DNA from: Stenomitos frigidus ULC18
GTDB lineage: Bacteria > Cyanobacteriota > Cyanobacteriia > Leptolyngbyales > Leptolyngbyaceae
Direction: 5' to 3'
Assembly (NCBI RefSeq): GCF_003003795.1
Contig: NZ_PVWK01000081.1
Location: forward strand, 26,551 to 90,550
DNA: 64,000 bases
Shown here: positions 38,617 through 47,410 of the stretch, piece after piece
Layout of the letters: each line of letters begins with the position of its first letter
How positions within the stretch are numbered: position 1 is the stretch's first letter
Program-made: the position numbers and the translations under genes
The notes under the pieces: generated by a model
The model's database searches: none
Told to the model about the DNA's origin: nothing
The model's input: only the letters and a program-made list of their open reading frames with translations

Positions 38617-39798
38617 TTAAAAATGACAGATGGACTCTGATGCAAGGGGACAAACCGGCTTGACCATAGCATTGTCAGCCAGAGCGAGTTTTTGTAATTT
38701 AGCCAGTGCTTGGAGTGGGCTAAGGTCAGTGATTTGATTGCGATTGAGTGCTAGATTCGTCAACTTGGTGAGCGATCGCAGTGCACTTACCTCAGCAATT
38801 TGGTTCACGCTGAGATTGAGATCAGTCAGATTGGTGAGCGATCGCAATGGACTGAGATCAGCAAGACGATTGCCGTTCAGGTTCAATTCGCTTAAAGATG
38901 TCAGTGAACTGAGCGGCTGTAGATCAACGATGTCATTGCGACGGAGATTTAGCGTAATCAATCGTTGGAGCGATCGTAGCGGTTTCAGGTCATCAATTTG
39001 GTTATCGCTGAGAACGAGTTTGGTTAAGTGCGTGAGTGATCTCAGCGCTTCCAGATTAGTAATTTCGTTCTCGCCAAGATTGAGTTCGATCAATCGGGTC
39101 AGTGTGCTGAGAGGACTGAGATCGCTAATACGATTGCGGCGCAGGCCAAGAACGATGAGATAGCGCAGAGACTCTAAAGCACTGAGATTACTGATGCGAT
39201 TATCACTCAAGAGCAGCGTGGTCAGACTGGTAAGCGATCGCAACGGGCTAAGGTCATCAATCCGATTGCTGATCAAAAACAGGTCTGTAAGGTCAGTGAG
39301 TGACTGGAGCGGTTCCAGATCGGTAACACGGTTTCTGATCAGAAAGAGTGCAGTGAGGTTGCTCAGCGATCGCAGCGGGCGAAGATCGGCCACTCGATTT
39401 TCATTCAGATATAGTTGGGTTAGGTTAGTGAGTGCACTCAAAGGACTGAGATCTATGATTTGGTTTTGATCTAGCCTCAGAACAGTGAGACGGGTGAGTG
39501 AGCGCAGTGGGCTAAGGTCAACCAGATGGCGATCGTTTAGCTCTAGTGATGTCAGTCGAGAAAGGGTTTGGTTTGCCTGAAGGCAGCTAGAGGTCTGTGC
39601 TTTCTGCAATAGCGCGACGATCGTTTGCCTGGTGACAGCAGGAAGGCTTTTGCGCTGCAAGCAGACATCAGTAAATGTTTTGAACGGTTCGGTTGCTAGT
39701 GGTTGTGCCAGTACAACAGGCGCACGCCACAGGAGTTGAATGAGCAGAAAGAGGCTGAGGGCGATCGCGGTACGTTTGCGAAGCATCGCTAAACTCAT
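38617..39798 (-). CDS. Secreted leucine-rich-repeat protein
   Basis: A 393-residue protein from ATG 39798, which overlaps the upstream stop as ATGA, so translation is coupled. A signal peptide spans residues ~1-32 (IALSLFLLIQLLWRAPVVLA). About 12 LRRs of 22 residues follow (LSPLRSLTRLTVLRLDQNQI type), as in internalin/SDS22-like proteins. A pair of Cys in the last turn (KPVCPLASESICHF) may cap the solenoid. Neighbouring repeats are similar at the DNA level (66-base period). It probably binds a protein or wall ligand outside the inner membrane. Confidence 0.9.
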   Translation of the reverse strand: MSLAMLRKRTAIALSLFLLIQLLWRAPVVLAQPLATEPFKTFTDVCLQRKSLPAVTRQTIVALLQKAQTSSCLQANQTLSRLTSLELNDRHLVDLSPLRSLTRLTVLRLDQNQIIDLSPLSALTNLTQLYLNENRVADLRPLRSLSNLTALFLIRNRVTDLEPLQSLTDLTDLFLISNRIDDLSPLRSLTSLTTLLLSDNRISNLSALESLRYLIVLGLRRNRISDLSPLSTLTRLIELNLGENEITNLEALRSLTHLTKLVLSDNQIDDLKPLRSLQRLITLNLRRNDIVDLQPLSSLTSLSELNLNGNRLADLSPLRSLTNLTDLNLSVNQIAEVSALRSLTKLTNLALNRNQITDLSPLQALAKLQKLALADNAMVKPVCPLASESICHF

Positions 39799-40442
39799 CG
39801 ATCGGTTTGCTCTCTCACCCACTTCCGAAATGCACGTAGAGCCGGTCGCGTTCCCTCTGTACTGCTCACGTCCAGGAATTGGATCAGAGCATCAGTCAGT
39901 GGGAGCATCGGAAAGGTTGGACTAGTGGCTGATTCAACATAGGCACCACCGCGCAGCACATTAATTTGTAACTTGCCATCGTCATAGCGCCAAATTTCTG
40001 GTACGCCCAAGGCTTCGTAAGCACTCACTTGTGTTTTAGAGGTGACATCGACTTCAATAGCGAGGTCGGGAGGTGGGTCGATCGACAAATCCAGGCGCTT
40101 TTTGCCAATCATTTGTGCTTGATTTTGGATGTAAAAACAGTCATCTGGCTCAATGCCGTAGCCCATATCCTGCCGTTTGAAGGTTGTGGAGCCAAATGAC
40201 TCCCAGTCCATATCTAACTCATCCAGGAGTGCTTTCAGCAAATCGCCAATGATCACTTTGGCTTTCTCATGTTCGGGTAGCGGCATCCTGATTTCTAGAG
40301 TTCCGTTGCTATAGGCTAGGCGTGAGGCTCGGTGGTCGCCCAATTCTGCCAGAATGTCTTCAAACGCTTGCCAGCTAATATCGCGCAGCAGCAAGCGCTG
40401 ACCTGGAGGCACGCTAAGTTGGTTCAGTTGGAGGGTAACCAT
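39795..40442 (-). CDS. Uma2/DUF820 family protein (PD-(D/E)XK nuclease-like)
   Basis: A 215-residue Uma2 protein. The usual layout is visible: an N-terminal MLVTL-like strand with ISWQAFEDILAELGDHRASR, a middle segment DLSIDPPPDLAIEVDVTSKT that carries the Asp/Glu..Lys core of the restriction-like fold, and VPEIWRYDDGKLQINVL. Such genes are greatly expanded in cyanobacteria; function is unknown. It overlaps the LRR gene by four bases (ATGA). Confidence 0.88.
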   Translation of the reverse strand: MVTLQLNQLSVPPGQRLLLRDISWQAFEDILAELGDHRASRLAYSNGTLEIRMPLPEHEKAKVIIGDLLKALLDELDMDWESFGSTTFKRQDMGYGIEPDDCFYIQNQAQMIGKKRLDLSIDPPPDLAIEVDVTSKTQVSAYEALGVPEIWRYDDGKLQINVLRGGAYVESATSPTFPMLPLTDALIQFLDVSSTEGTRPALRAFRKWVREQTDR

Positions 40443-40646
40443 GAAGGGTTGGAGTTCTGGTTTTCTTCAGTTTAGTGGCAAACTCAGCGTGCCTGATTGG
40501 CAATCCTCCAGCAACCGTCTGGCGGGAGTCGATCGCTGATGCGCTCAAGGTCAAGAAGGGTTTGAGTGCGATCGCTGCGCTTTTAGGCACTCTACACACC
40601 AGTACAATGAAGCATTAGCACTTGCCCGAATGCCGCGATCACGTGT

Positions 40647-42653
40647 ATGGAACCGTCGCTAGACATCACGCTGCAAATCATTTTGACGGTCATGGCAGGG
40701 ATTGGAGCGCAGGTGCTGGCAGAGTTTCTTAAACTTCCTGGCATTGTTTTTTTATTGCTATTTGGCATTTTGCTGGGACCCAGTGCGTTTGGGCTGCTGT
40801 CTCCCGATCGCCTTGGCATTGGGTTAGACGTGATTGTGTCTCTGCTGGTGGCAGTCATTCTGTTTGAAGGTGGCTTCAACCTGGAATTGCGCGAACTGGG
40901 CAGAGTGTCAGGTAGCCTGCGTAATCTGGTCACGATCGGCACCCTGATTACGCTGTTGGGTGCTGGTATGGCAGCGCACTGGCTCAGCGAGTTTCCCTGG
41001 GCGATCGCCTTTCTGTATGGTTCGCTGGTCGTGGTGACAGGGCCGACCGTGATCAATCCGCTGCTGCGACAGGTGAAGGTCGATCGTCAGGTTGCCGCAC
41101 TGCTGGAAGGCGAGGGCGTGTTGATTGATCCAGTGGGTGCCATTCTGGCAGTCGTTGTTTTAAACATTCTGCTGAATGGTGAGGCTGATCCGCTCCGGAT
41201 TGCGAGTGGCCTGGTGATTCGGCTGGGCATTGGCGGCAGCATTGGCACGATCGGCGGTTGGTTACTGGGGCTCATCCTCAAACAAGCACGCTTTCTTTCG
41301 GACGATCTAAAAGCCCTGATTGTACTGGCAGGGCTATGGGGACTTTTTGGGGCGGCACAAACGATTCAAAGTGAGTCTGGTCTGATGGCGACGGTGGCGG
41401 CAGGCATTGTGCTGAGAGCCTCGTCAGTGCCAGAAGAACGGCTGTTGAAACGCTTCAAAGGTCAGCTAACCATTCTGGCGGTATCGGTGCTGTTTGTGCT
41501 GTTGGCGGCGGATTTGTCGATCGCGGGTGTGATTGCACTGGGTTGGGGTGGCGTTTTGACGGTGCTCAGCCTGATGTTCATCGTGCGTCCGCTCAACGTC
41601 TGGTGCTGCACCTGGAATAGCGGCTTAAATTGGCGGCAAAAGCTGTTTGTCTGCTGGATTGGACCAAGGGGAATCGTTTCAGCGTCGATCGCCTCGCTCT
41701 TTGCCATTTCGCTGACTCAGCGCGGTATCAACGGTGGCGATTCGATTAAAGCGCTGGTGTTTCTGACGATTATGCTGACGGTGTTCTTGCAGGCACTCAC
41801 TGCACAATGGGCGGCCAATCTGCTGCAAGTAACGTCCAACGAAGCAACTGGAGCCGTGATTGTCGGCTGTAATCCCCTGAGCCTGCTGATCGCTCGCCTC
41901 TTTGTAGAGCGCGATGAGCCCGTCACGCTGATTGATACGGCGGCTGAAGCGCGTCAGCAAGCAGAACAGGAAAAACACCGCATTTTTATCAGTAGCGCTC
42001 TTGATGCCGAAGTGCTGGAAGAAGCAGGGCTCAGCCGTGTGGGGACATTTTTGGCGATGACCAATAATGGTGAAGTCAATCTCGTTGTTGCCCGACAAGC
42101 AGCGGAAGAATTTCGTCCACCTCGTGTTTTAGCGATCTTTCCGCGTGACCCACAAGTCAGCACCAATGGCCGATCGACGACGGGTGAACCCAAGATTCAG
42201 CAAGCCTTTGCGTCACAAATGACGCTCAAAACCTGGAACCAGCACATCAGTGATCGCGCTGTGAAACTGGGAGAAACGGTTTTGCAAGAGGCTATCGACC
42301 CGCAACAGGTACATCTGCGATCGCTCATCGAGTCTGGTACGCTGCTGCCAATGCTGCTCGAACGCCAGGGCTGCTTACAGGTCGTTCCAGCGGAGGAAGT
42401 GTTTCAAGTGGGCGATCGACTGCTGTATCTGTTGTACGACCCCAAACCAAAACTGTTGAAGCTGCTCTCCGGCTCCAGCCAAACCCGTCTCACCCTCGAG
42501 CAATTACCCGAGGTTGAAAATCTTCCCCTCCTGGACGATGGTAGTGACACCGCGGCGCAGGCCGACACCGACAAAGTTTTAGTACAAGCTGACGGCTCCC
42601 GCAATGCCGATTTACTACTTCAAGACGTGAGTGAGAACGTGAACACAGAGTAG
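40647..42653 (+). CDS. Monovalent cation/proton antiporter (CPA1) with TrkA domain
   Basis: A 668-residue protein with 12-13 hydrophobic helices in the first ~400 residues. The ion-site region VVVTGPTVINPLLRQ and LEGEGVLIDPVGAILAVVVL (about 134-172) fits the NhaP/CPA1 group. From ~405 onward a TrkA-N-like Rossmann domain (AVIVGCNPLSLLIARLFVER) and a TrkA-C-like end (VGDRLLYLLYD) form a cytosolic regulatory part. It should exchange Na+ or K+ for H+. It converges with an esterase gene 14 bases away. Confidence 0.92.
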   Translation: MEPSLDITLQIILTVMAGIGAQVLAEFLKLPGIVFLLLFGILLGPSAFGLLSPDRLGIGLDVIVSLLVAVILFEGGFNLELRELGRVSGSLRNLVTIGTLITLLGAGMAAHWLSEFPWAIAFLYGSLVVVTGPTVINPLLRQVKVDRQVAALLEGEGVLIDPVGAILAVVVLNILLNGEADPLRIASGLVIRLGIGGSIGTIGGWLLGLILKQARFLSDDLKALIVLAGLWGLFGAAQTIQSESGLMATVAAGIVLRASSVPEERLLKRFKGQLTILAVSVLFVLLAADLSIAGVIALGWGGVLTVLSLMFIVRPLNVWCCTWNSGLNWRQKLFVCWIGPRGIVSASIASLFAISLTQRGINGGDSIKALVFLTIMLTVFLQALTAQWAANLLQVTSNEATGAVIVGCNPLSLLIARLFVERDEPVTLIDTAAEARQQAEQEKHRIFISSALDAEVLEEAGLSRVGTFLAMTNNGEVNLVVARQAAEEFRPPRVLAIFPRDPQVSTNGRSTTGEPKIQQAFASQMTLKTWNQHISDRAVKLGETVLQEAIDPQQVHLRSLIESGTLLPMLLERQGCLQVVPAEEVFQVGDRLLYLLYDPKPKLLKLLSGSSQTRLTLEQLPEVENLPLLDDGSDTAAQADTDKVLVQADGSRNADLLLQDVSENVNTE

Positions 42654-42667
42654 CTTGACCGCCTGTG

Positions 42668-43606
42668 CTATTTCGATGCTCGTTGTGCCAGGTCAGCCTC
42701 TTTAAAGCGATCGCCAACGTAGAGTAGCGAATCTGCCAAATGGCGGTGCCAGTAATTCCAGCCAGCGTTTGCACCGTAAAGGCCGTGTCCGCCAGGAAAT
42801 TCATGAAACGCATTGGGAATGCCCAGGCGATCGAGCCGTTTGTGAAACCGACGCGATTGACTCAAGAAGCGTCTGTCTCCTTTGCCAGCATCGAGATAAA
42901 TGCGTAGGCGATCGCGCTCCATCGGGCTCATGCTGACAACGTATGCCATCGGGCTGTTGACCGGACCACTTTTGTCCACGAAATACCCACTGTGGCTAAA
43001 CAGTACGGAGAAATGTTGGGGATAATGCAGCCCAATATTGAGCGCACCCCACCCACCCGAAGATAGCCCGCCGATCGCCCAGAATTGTGGCTGTGTTTTG
43101 GTGCGATAACGACGACGCACTTCATTAACGAGCTCATCACCGATTTCGCTCAGCACATGTCCGTGCTTGCCATCAATGTATTGCGGGTCCCACAGTGCGC
43201 TAGAGCCACGATCGTCATTACCATCTGGCGTGATAATCAGCGATGGTGGCAGTTGTCGCTGATCGTAAAGCGCTTGAATGACCGGCAAAGCGGCGGCTTT
43301 TTTGTACCAGTCGGTTGCCTGCCCATGCCCGCCGTGCAAGAGAAAGATGACTGGATAGCGCTGGTGTGGATGCTGCCTGTAGCCAGGCGGCAAAATCACT
43401 CCGTAGGCGCGCGTCATGCCCATCGCCTGACTTTGAAAATGCTCCAGCGTATAGCTCAGGTTTGTGGAGCGCTCTGCCGCCGTGGCATCAGGGCCGTCGA
43501 ACTGGGGGGTACCATCAACAAAGACATACCAATAACCGCCTGAGGCCAGTACTAAAAAAGCGGTTAACCCAATGCTTAAAAATTTCCTGGATTGTTTGAC
43601 TTTCAT
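42668..43606 (-). CDS. Esterase D-type alpha/beta hydrolase
   Basis: A 312-residue protein anchored by residues ~10-28 (FLSIGLTAFLVLASGGYWYVF region). The esterase motifs are VIFLLHGGHGQATDW, the nucleophile elbow GGLSSGGWGAL (Ser about 182) and a late His in FPGGHGLYG. An Asp may lie in YLDAGKGDRR. The fold fits the feruloyl/S-formylglutathione hydrolase-like esterases; the periplasmic location suggests a polysaccharide or lipid ester. The natural substrate is unknown. Confidence 0.85.
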   Translation of the reverse strand: MKVKQSRKFLSIGLTAFLVLASGGYWYVFVDGTPQFDGPDATAAERSTNLSYTLEHFQSQAMGMTRAYGVILPPGYRQHPHQRYPVIFLLHGGHGQATDWYKKAAALPVIQALYDQRQLPPSLIITPDGNDDRGSSALWDPQYIDGKHGHVLSEIGDELVNEVRRRYRTKTQPQFWAIGGLSSGGWGALNIGLHYPQHFSVLFSHSGYFVDKSGPVNSPMAYVVSMSPMERDRLRIYLDAGKGDRRFLSQSRRFHKRLDRLGIPNAFHEFPGGHGLYGANAGWNYWHRHLADSLLYVGDRFKEADLAQRASK

Positions 43607-44133
43607 CCGCGATCGCTACCATGTTGACTGCACAATAACCTACACAAGGTGAAACGCTAGAACTCTAAACAATCAACGCTCATTTGGTTTTCAAACGCCT
43701 GGAGCATCAGTGTTTTGACTAGAGCAATCCGCTTTGAACCCTGATCAGCATCCTCCAAAGCCTCCGAATCAATGATCAGCTAAACGTCAAGCGTTGACTG
43801 CTGACCTCAACCTGTGAATGGCTGCTTAAACCAGTCCTTAGCGATGGGATCACTCTGCCACATTTGCTTGGGCTTGATAGAATTGCTTCGGAAGGGTATC
43901 GAATTGTAGCAAGCCATCAATCCATGCGTTTCACCAGCAATGTTTCTGCTGTCGCTAACGAGTGGCTGCAGGTACAGAATAGATAAGGTGTCAGTAATCT
44001 ATACCGAACAACTGGTTGACTTGGAACAACGTTGGTCATTGGTTTTTGCTGATTGCTTGTTATATAAAGGCTGAAAAGTCCACCCTACCTTGTGATACTG
44101 CTTACTTACAGGGGACGCGGCGGGCGCTAGTGT
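43607..44133. other. Intergenic region between the esterase and the sensor kinase
   Basis: About 530 bases between divergent genes. A possible -10 box TATATA is near 44062. No open frame or RNA structure stands out. Two promoters are expected here. Confidence 0.4.
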
Positions 44134-45834
44134 GTGCCCAACGTTGATGCACAAACTACAGGTAAGCGCTGGCATCTGCCGCTTTATTTCTCTTTACGAC
44201 TAATGACACTAACCCCCACTTCAGATGAATCGCTTTACGAGTTGGCACTCGAAGCTGACCCGACGCTCCCAATCCTTCAGGTCAGCCCAGTCACGCTCAA
44301 AGCGGCGTTTAGTGGTCTGATTGAGCTGCTTATCGATCGCGAGTTGCCAGCCGTCGTTTGGGCAAAGCTGCCTAGAGGCGCGATTTGGCAAGCTGAACTG
44401 GAACGGTATAGTGCGTTAGAAGGCATTCCAAGAGCCATTTATGTCTTCAAAAATCATCGAGAGGAGAGTGCTGATGAATCCAGTCTTGTGAGCCGTACAC
44501 TTGTGGACACCACTACCACTGCTGAGCCAGAGGCACGTGCGGTGGAACAATCTAAGGCGACTCCCCCTGCATGGCTAGAAATTCTGCTGGCCCCTGAAAG
44601 CCATCTGCGGCGAGAGTATTTTTTGCTGGTGTGGACGGCTCACTTTAGAGGCTGCATTCTCGCGCACCGCCCACGCTCTGCACAACTAGCGAAAGCGGCT
44701 GAAAATAATGTTGTAGAGTCTCTTGCAGGGTTAACAGATGTATCGTTGGCAGGGGCGGCGATCGATGATGGTCAGGAGCGACGACAGCACTTGTTGATAC
44801 TCTCGTCGTTTGATGGGAGCTTAGTTGAACGACTCTTAAGTGGCTTGACGCAGGTGTTGATGACCAGCGCCACCTTGCCCAACACCGCAGCACCGACTGA
44901 CGCCATTGGCGACGAGACACGGCCGCGGCTGGCCTTGCCTGATGTCGTCGCACACTGGAATCAGCTAACCCGCACAATGCCGACTAGCGCGACTGACCCT
45001 GCCGTCTGGGGGCAGCTCTTGATGAAACAGATCCAGCGGCAAGAGGAGATGCTGCAACGGAATGCAATTTATCGACGGCAAGCGGAACTGGTAGAAATAC
45101 TGCAGCTTCAAAAAGAGGAGTTGCTCAACGCGCTGCGATCGAAAGCCGATTTTATCAATACGGTTGGACAAGAACTACGCACACCCTTAACCACCATCAA
45201 GACGGCACTCTCGTTGCTGAACTCGCCCAGCCTCAAACCACCTCAACGTCAGCGTTATCTGGATCTCATTGCCAAAGAGTGCGATCGTCAAAGCTCGCTG
45301 ATCACCAGCTTGTTGGATCTAGTGCAACTGGATCAGGCGGTGAGCCCAACAGCTCTGGAGACGATCCGGATGTCCGATATTGTGCCAGGGGTGGTGAGTA
45401 CCTATCAACCCCTGGCTGAAGAAAAGGGCGTGAAGCTGTCCCACAAGGTGCCGGAGGATTTACCTGAGATCGCCTGCATGGGTAACTGGCTGAAGCAGAT
45501 CGTGATCAACCTGCTGCACAACGGTATCAAATTTACCCCCACTGGGGGACAAGTATGGGTGCGCGCCAAGCAGCAAGGCAGCTATGTAAACCTGGAAGTG
45601 CGCGATACAGGTGTTGGTATGGCTCCTGGTGAATTGCCCAAGATTTTTGATCGCTTCTATCGCATTCGACAGGCTTCGCTAGATGATGCTAGCGGCGCTG
45701 GGTTGGGGTTGACGATCGTCCAGCAATTACTGCTTCATTGTGGTGGCTCGATATCAGTTAAAAGTAGACCTGGCGAAGGCTCTACCTTTACGGTGTTGCT
45801 GCCGATTCGTGCACAAGCGCCAACGTCGAGTTGA
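44134..45834 (+). CDS. Histidine-kinase-like sensor with altered H-box
   Basis: A 566-residue protein from GTG 44134 (ATG 44203 is an alternative). The N-terminal ~270 residues resemble DICT-type sensor regions (LPRGAIWQAELERYSAL, then REYFLLVWTAHFRGCILAHR), but this is tentative. A helix leads to a HisKA-like dimer domain. The expected S-H-E-L-R-T-P-L reads VGQELRTPL: residue 346 is Gln (codon CAA at 45169-45171), not His. The HATPase domain is intact: N box INLLHNGIKFTP, DTGVGMAPGELPKIFDRFYR, GAGLGLTIVQQLL. It cannot phosphorylate the usual His and may act without a phosphorelay or as an adapter. Confidence 0.85.
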   Translation: MPNVDAQTTGKRWHLPLYFSLRLMTLTPTSDESLYELALEADPTLPILQVSPVTLKAAFSGLIELLIDRELPAVVWAKLPRGAIWQAELERYSALEGIPRAIYVFKNHREESADESSLVSRTLVDTTTTAEPEARAVEQSKATPPAWLEILLAPESHLRREYFLLVWTAHFRGCILAHRPRSAQLAKAAENNVVESLAGLTDVSLAGAAIDDGQERRQHLLILSSFDGSLVERLLSGLTQVLMTSATLPNTAAPTDAIGDETRPRLALPDVVAHWNQLTRTMPTSATDPAVWGQLLMKQIQRQEEMLQRNAIYRRQAELVEILQLQKEELLNALRSKADFINTVGQELRTPLTTIKTALSLLNSPSLKPPQRQRYLDLIAKECDRQSSLITSLLDLVQLDQAVSPTALETIRMSDIVPGVVSTYQPLAEEKGVKLSHKVPEDLPEIACMGNWLKQIVINLLHNGIKFTPTGGQVWVRAKQQGSYVNLEVRDTGVGMAPGELPKIFDRFYRIRQASLDDASGAGLGLTIVQQLLLHCGGSISVKSRPGEGSTFTVLLPIRAQAPTSS

Positions 45835-45901
45835 GTGGTTGCACGATGTGCTTAAAGCCCCAGTCAAGGCGTTAAACCGTCACTAACCGCGTTTGGAACC
45901 A

Positions 45902-45937
45902 TAAAAAGAGGGTTCAATTCATTGAATTGAACCCTCT
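45902..45937 (-). terminator. Terminator for the Gfo/Idh gene
   Basis: A 31-base region, AGAGGGTTCAATTCA (45907-45921) and its exact reverse complement (45923-45937), is a near-perfect palindrome. On the minus strand a T run (A's at 45903-45907 on +) follows. It lies about 85 bases past the oxidoreductase stop. On the + strand no T run follows. Confidence 0.85.
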
Positions 45938-46022
45938 CAAGCGATTAAAAGTATGGCGTTAAAACCAGACTTTCAGACCCATAGGCATGGAAAATGACTG
46001 TGGGTGAGTGTCTGGCAAGGCC

Positions 46023-47126
46023 CTACGCAACAGCCTGAGCACACTCATTCAACCGTGCATCTTTTTGCTGCCAGACCTGACCATCGAGCGCCATTTGTTC
46101 GATCAGGCTAGCAAGCCGTAGTGCTTTGAGCGCTTGCTCACCGCCAACGGACGGCTGGTTGCCACCACGGACACATCCAACAAAATGTTCCAACTCGGCG
46201 TTGAGTGGTTCGATGTTGCTGGTGTAGACCTTCTCGATCAGTCCATCTTGTCGATAAAGCACCTGACCGTGATCGGTCATGCAGTTTGAAGTCGTACGCC
46301 GATGAATCAAAATCTCATTGTTGAGAAAATCGGCTTCAGTCAGCGAGTTTTTACAGTGAGCAGCAATGCGTCGAATCTTGCGATGCGTCACTTTGCTGGA
46401 CGTTAGCGTTGCCACGATGCCATTGGCAAAACCCAGCGTCGCGGTCACATAATCCAAAAAGCCAGAATCGGAGGCACGACTGCCGCTAGCAGTCAGCTTC
46501 ACAACGGGTGACGCTGCCAGTTCTAGCATCAAATCAATGTCATGAATCATCAAATCCAGCACTACAGACACATCGTTAGCGCGATCGGCATAAGGGCTCA
46601 TCCGATGTGCTTCTAGTGCCAGTAGTTCTTCAGCTTTGAGAATTTTATTCAGTTCTTGAAACGCCGGATTAAAGCGCTCAATGTGACCAACTTGAAGGAT
46701 GCATTGAGATTCGGCTGCTGCGTTCACCAACGATTCGGCTTCGGCAATGCTAGCCGCGATCGGCTTTTCAATTAACACATGGACACCTGCCTGGAGGCAA
46801 GTCATGCCAACCTGATGGTGCAGACGCGTTGGCACAGCCACGCAGACGGCATCAACATGTAACAAAAGATCGCGATAGTCTTCAAAAAAACGGACTCGAT
46901 ATTTACTAGCGGTATCAATGCCACGCTCGACGTTGACATCGGCTACGCCCACCAACTCAACATCCTTCAACATACTCAAGACGCGAGTATGATGTTGACC
47001 CATGTTGCCCACTCCGATGACGCCCACCCGAATCGGTTCGGGATGACTGCGTTGTAGCTGTGCGTTCGCAAGGTGTGCGTTCGCTGCTTGTACACCTGAA
47101 GAACCCGACGAAATGCTGTTTTGCAC
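46023..47126 (-). CDS. Gfo/Idh/MocA family oxidoreductase
   Basis: A 367-residue NAD(P)-dependent enzyme. The Rossmann motif is VGVIGVGNMGQHHTRVL (about 34-50). The family Lys-Pro motif is VHVLIEKPIAASIAEAESLV (EKP about 121-123). A later region holds DLMIHDIDLMLELA with the catalytic His. Some members act on UDP-sugars or inositol; here the substrate is unknown. The extra N-terminal ~30 residues are polar. It has its own terminator. Confidence 0.88.
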   Translation of the reverse strand: MQNSISSGSSGVQAANAHLANAQLQRSHPEPIRVGVIGVGNMGQHHTRVLSMLKDVELVGVADVNVERGIDTASKYRVRFFEDYRDLLLHVDAVCVAVPTRLHHQVGMTCLQAGVHVLIEKPIAASIAEAESLVNAAAESQCILQVGHIERFNPAFQELNKILKAEELLALEAHRMSPYADRANDVSVVLDLMIHDIDLMLELAASPVVKLTASGSRASDSGFLDYVTATLGFANGIVATLTSSKVTHRKIRRIAAHCKNSLTEADFLNNEILIHRRTTSNCMTDHGQVLYRQDGLIEKVYTSNIEPLNAELEHFVGCVRGGNQPSVGGEQALKALRLASLIEQMALDGQVWQQKDARLNECAQAVA

Positions 47127-47410
47127 TTCTATTACTCTCCTCCACCACCGAGAAACTGACTAACTGACACATATAGAGCCACGCTAACCATCAAGATGGT
47201 AACATGGCATCTCTGTTTGTGAAGAATTTCAAAGCTATAACAAGGTTCCCCAACGCGACAGAAATTTTTGATAACACGCCAATCTAGCGATATTTTGTCT
47301 CCGATCTTTTTAAGATTTTGAACATCTCTTGATTATCGGCTGATGAATGCTAGAAATTAGGGAACTCTTGGGACATTACCCCCTGTTTCTTTTGATACTC
47401 GTAGGTTCTG

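Noticed and set aside
38617..39798. 66-base periodic repeats that could be taken for a repeat array
   Set aside because: They code for leucine-rich repeats in one open frame.
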